A DNA stretch of 6,854 nucleotides, from positions 1-6,854 of the forward strand of contig JAFRNO010000190.1 in NCBI GenBank assembly GCA_017430155.1, written 5' to 3'. The position numbers and the translations under genes were made by a program. The notes beneath the pieces are model-generated. The model worked only from the letters and a program-made list of their open reading frames with translations, was not told the origin of the DNA and made no database searches. This stretch comes from Kiritimatiellia bacterium. GTDB taxonomy: Bacteria > Verrucomicrobiota > Kiritimatiellia > RFP12 > UBA1067. Positions within the stretch are counted from its first letter, which is position 1; the number at the start of each line of letters is the position of its first letter. Of the stretch, positions 4,821-6,854 are shown one piece after another.

Positions 4821-4950
4821 TTGCGAGGTGCTGGTTTTGGTTTCAACGTCCTTATTTGTAAACGTCGCGAGGGTCCCGAGTGCCGCCAAGCGTGTTCCCG
4901 CTTTGTGGCAGTTGCGACCCGGTGCCAGAACCGTCCATTCCTCGCTTTCA
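4821..4950 (+). ncRNA. Y RNA-like structured RNA, copy 1
   Basis: A long-range fold is visible. The outer helix is GCGAGG (4823-4828) with CCTCGC (4940-4945). Next is an internal loop of TGCT against GTCCATT, then an 8-bp inner helix GGTTTTGG (4833-4840) with CCAGAACC (4925-4932, one G-U). Inside are GTCGC (4864-4868) with GCGAC (4914-4918), or alternatively GGGTC with GACCC, and a two-step hairpin: TGCCGC (4881-4886)/GTGGCA (4905-4910) and AAGCG (4888-4892)/CGCTT (4899-4903), loop TGTTCC. A T-rich tail follows the outer helix. The 5' strand, GAGGTGCT and then GGTTTCAAC, is repeated in copy 2 with helices kept by different bases. No clear T-arm is seen. In species with Ro60 several Y RNAs can occur and not all carry the tRNA-like part. 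Ends are approximate. Confidence 0.6.
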
Positions 4951-4959
4951 TTTTGTGTC

Positions 4960-5056
4960 TTGAGGTGCTCGGCTGGTTTCAACTTTGGTTTAGGCGGGTT
5001 CGATTCCCGCACCGTGTTCCCAACACGGTAGTAGCCAGCCTACCCTTATTCCTCAT
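4960..5056 (+). ncRNA. Y RNA-like RNA with tRNA-like domain, copy 2 (YrlA-type)
   Basis: Outer helix TGAGG (4961-4965) with CCTCA (5051-5055), internal loop TGCTC against TACCCTTATT, and inner helix GGCTGG (4971-4976) with CCAGCC (5035-5040). Inside is a perfect T-arm: GCGGG (4994-4998), loop TTCGATT (4999-5005), CCCGC (5006-5010). With no gap it is followed by a hairpin ACCGTGT (5011-5017)/ACACGGT (5023-5029), so 5 bp plus 7 bp could stack as in a tRNA acceptor/T arm, capped by TCCCA. TTTGGTTTAG (4984-4993) resembles a D-loop with its GG. No anticodon arm or CCA end is present. Bacterial Y RNAs of the YrlA class contain such a tRNA mimic and lie beside Ro60, which they bind and can link to an exoribonuclease. 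It ends about 55 bases before the Ro60 start. Confidence 0.78.
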
Positions 5057-5110
5057 CACGCAATCCGCAAAGGGATAACCGAACTGTCGAAGAACAATGG
5101 AGAACTATAA

Positions 5111-6739
5111 ATGAAGACGCTGAAAGAGAACCTGAAGACGGTGGCGACGTACGCCACCGCAGACACGACCAACGCGGAGGGCTTCGCAGCCTGGACGCTG
5201 TCGGACGCCGCGCTCCTGGAGCAGCTGGCGATGACGGGCACGCTTGGCAATTCCTTCTACGCGAACGCGCAGGAGGCCGCGAAGGAGGCCGTCGCGCTCC
5301 TCGAGCGGGCGGACGCGCAGGCGCTCGTCGCCGCGATCGTGCGCGGACGCAACGAGGGTTTCATCCGCGCCTTCCCGATCCTGGGTCTCGTCTATCTCTC
5401 CAAGAAGAACGCGCATCTCTTCCAGGACGCCTTCAAGAAAGTCGTCCTCACCGGCAACGACCTCGTGGACTTCATCGAGGTCGCGAAGACGGTGCGCGGC
5501 TTCGGCCGTTCCCTCAAGACCGCCATCGCGGACTGGATCGCGTCCAACACGAACCCCTACTACGCGCAGAAGTACCGCAAGCAGATTGCGGACGCCATCC
5601 GCCTTTCCCGTTTCAAGGGCGAGGATTCGATCTACGCCTACATCCTTAACGCCTATTCGGACGTGAAGGGCAACTCTGCCGAGAAGCTGGAGAAGGCGTA
5701 TGCGGAGTATCCCGACCTCGCCGCACACCGCGACTTCGTGGCGGCGGTCGAGGTGGGCGACCTCGCGTCCGCGGCGCGCATCCTCAATGCGCGCAACCTG
5801 GATGTCAACTCGCTCACGGCCTACTACGGCAAGTTCGACAAGACGCTCTGGGCTGCCGTTGCGAAGCGCTCGCCCGTGATGCGCTGCGTGAAGTACCTCG
5901 CGAAGTTCCTGCGCGAGGGCGTGCTGACGCCCGAGCTGCTCAAGGCGAAGGTGAACGTGGAGGCGCTCAAGAAGGCGAAGGTGTTCCCGTTCCGTCTCTA
6001 CACGGCGTATCTGGCGTTTACGTCGGAGATGGCGTGCGCCAAGAGGGCGGCATCTGGCGCTGACGTGGGGAATAAGCCGTTTGCGAATGCATTCGCCTCG
6101 GAGAACGAGGTGTCTCAGGACTTTCCTGTTGAAGAGAAGTTCCTCATTGATCACCTCGCCGAGGTGATGAACGAGTACGCGCAGTCCTACGACTGGAGCG
6201 CGTTCGCGGGCAAGCGGTGGGTCATCGCGCCGGACGTGTCCGGTTCCATGATTTCGCGCATTGGCGATTCCTCCGTCCTCACCTACGCGACGGTGAGCGC
6301 GATGTTCGTGGGCTTCTTCGTGAAGGGGCTTGAGAACGTGACGGTTCTGCCGTGGGACGAAGAGGTGAAACCCTACCGCGTGCCGCGCGCCGATTCGGTG
6401 ATGACGCACATCAAGTCGATTACGGACATGGTCGAAGGTTGCACGTACATGGAGACGGCCGTGAACTACATGCTCAAGAAAGGCATCGACACGGACTACG
6501 CCGTGTTCCTCACGGACACGGAGGAGTACGGCTCCGGCTGGTTGAAGGCGTGGAAAAACTACCACAAGCGCCATCCGAAGGCGGTTGCGTTCGTCCTGCG
6601 TGGCGACAGCTACATGACCTCTCCCATCCCCGAGGCCGAGGCGGAGAAGCTGAACGTCTACCAGATCTTCGGCTGGAACGACTCCGTGATCGACTACATT
6701 AAGTTCGTGCTGGAGAAGCGGAAGCGTGCAGTCGCATAA
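5111..6739 (+). CDS. rsr: Ro60/Rsr, TROVE-domain ring protein binding Y RNAs
   Basis: A 542-residue bacterial ortholog of the Ro60 autoantigen, close to the usual family length. Residues about 1-365 form the helical-repeat TROVE ring, with segments such as TLSDAALLEQLAMTGTLGNSFY, ALVAAIVRGRNEGFIRAFPI, TVRGFGRSLKTAIADWI and AYSDVKGNSAEKLEKA. Residues about 368-542 form a VWA-like domain with an intact MIDAS: DVSGSM (D375, S377, S379), the Thr in EGCTYMETA (T445) and LTDTEEYG (D469). Ro60 rings bind misfolded RNA ends in the central hole and Y RNA on the outer rim. In bacteria they act with Y RNA in rRNA maturation, RNA degradation and stress recovery. SD GGAG (5099-5102) lies eight bases before the ATG. 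It sits directly downstream of two Y RNA-like elements and a sigma-54 promoter. No truncation or missing motif is seen. Confidence 0.96.
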   Translation: MKTLKENLKTVATYATADTTNAEGFAAWTLSDAALLEQLAMTGTLGNSFYANAQEAAKEAVALLERADAQALVAAIVRGRNEGFIRAFPILGLVYLSKKNAHLFQDAFKKVVLTGNDLVDFIEVAKTVRGFGRSLKTAIADWIASNTNPYYAQKYRKQIADAIRLSRFKGEDSIYAYILNAYSDVKGNSAEKLEKAYAEYPDLAAHRDFVAAVEVGDLASAARILNARNLDVNSLTAYYGKFDKTLWAAVAKRSPVMRCVKYLAKFLREGVLTPELLKAKVNVEALKKAKVFPFRLYTAYLAFTSEMACAKRAASGADVGNKPFANAFASENEVSQDFPVEEKFLIDHLAEVMNEYAQSYDWSAFAGKRWVIAPDVSGSMISRIGDSSVLTYATVSAMFVGFFVKGLENVTVLPWDEEVKPYRVPRADSVMTHIKSITDMVEGCTYMETAVNYMLKKGIDTDYAVFLTDTEEYGSGWLKAWKNYHKRHPKAVAFVLRGDSYMTSPIPEAEAEKLNVYQIFGWNDSVIDYIKFVLEKRKRAVA

Positions 6740-6750
6740 GAAGAAAATCA

Positions 6751-6834
6751 TTTCGTGCTCCTGGAACTGCGTTTTGGACGTTTGTCGGGGGAATCATCCG
6801 ACAGGTTCCCATTCTGGGGCACGATTTTTATTTC
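6751..6834 (+). terminator. Structured terminator, possibly a third Y RNA-like element, after Ro60
   Basis: Starting 12 bases after the Ro60 stop, TCGTGCTCC (6753-6761) pairs with GGGGCACGA (6816-6824, one G-U). An asymmetric loop follows, then GGAAC (6763-6767) with GTTCC (6805-6809), and an inner hairpin TGTCGG (6783-6788) with CCGACA (6798-6803). The outer helix is followed by ATTTTTATTT, so it can act as an intrinsic terminator. The nested helices, the words GTGCTC, CTGG and GTTCCC, and the asymmetric loop also echo the upstream Y RNA-like elements, so an independent small RNA is possible. Confidence 0.55.
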
Positions 6835-6854
6835 AGATATGGGATTCCTTGTCA

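Noticed and set aside
4971..5040. A genuine tRNA gene
   Set aside because: The T-arm is perfect, but there is no anticodon arm and no open acceptor stem or CCA end, and the following helix is a closed hairpin. A tRNA-like domain of a Y RNA fits better.
4555..5078. Several short open frames (about 60-95 codons) in the non-coding region before Ro60
   Set aside because: They overlap the sigma-54 promoter and the structured RNAs, lack ribosome binding sites, and their translations resemble no known protein.
5105..6751. 548-codon minus-strand open frame opposite Ro60
   Set aside because: It is a shadow caused by high GC at codon third positions. It is His/Arg/Val-rich without domains, while the plus strand has clear TROVE and MIDAS motifs.

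Overview
The window is high-GC DNA from an unidentified bacterium. Codons are mostly G/C-ending, and many intergenic gaps hold GC-rich hairpin repeats. The RtcB type and the palindromic intergenic repeats remind me of gut Verrucomicrobiota (Kiritimatiellae/Lentisphaeria-like) metagenomic genomes. That is an impression only, because no ribosomal or other marker gene is present.

The theme is RNA repair and RNA quality control. From left to right: the 3' part of rtcB (RNA ligase, runs off the left edge); a four-copy 30-bp tandem repeat; rtcA (RNA 3'-phosphate cyclase); two short hairpins; a minus-strand XRE-like helix-turn-helix gene; a divergent plus-strand VWA-domain gene with complete MIDAS residues; a minus-strand exported glycoside-hydrolase-like gene; a 0.76-kb non-coding stretch; a Ro60/Rsr gene (TROVE plus VWA); and a structured RNA or terminator after Ro60.

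The non-coding stretch at 4350-5110 is the richest part. It holds a 64-bp three-way-junction palindromic element, repeated ATTTCG/CGAAAT half-sites with a perfect 14-bp palindrome (4676-4689), a near-consensus sigma-54 promoter (4741-4756), and two tandem structured RNAs (about 4821-4950 and 4960-5056) just upstream of Ro60. The second RNA has a perfect tRNA T-arm (stem GCGGG/CCCGC, loop TTCGATT) stacked directly on a hairpin that looks like a capped acceptor stem. Both are therefore probably bacterial Y RNAs of the YrlA/YrlB kind, as found beside Ro60 in other bacteria.

Working model (inference): an RtcR-like activator encoded elsewhere uses sigma-54 to switch on the Y RNAs and Ro60, while RtcA and RtcB heal and seal cleaved RNAs. 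The HTH/VWA pair may be a linked stress-regulatory module. The secreted glycoside-hydrolase-like gene looks like an unrelated neighbour. Unusual points are repeat DNA read in frame inside rtcB, the same repeat amplified between rtcB and rtcA, and two convergent genes whose 3' ends run into a shared palindromic segment.
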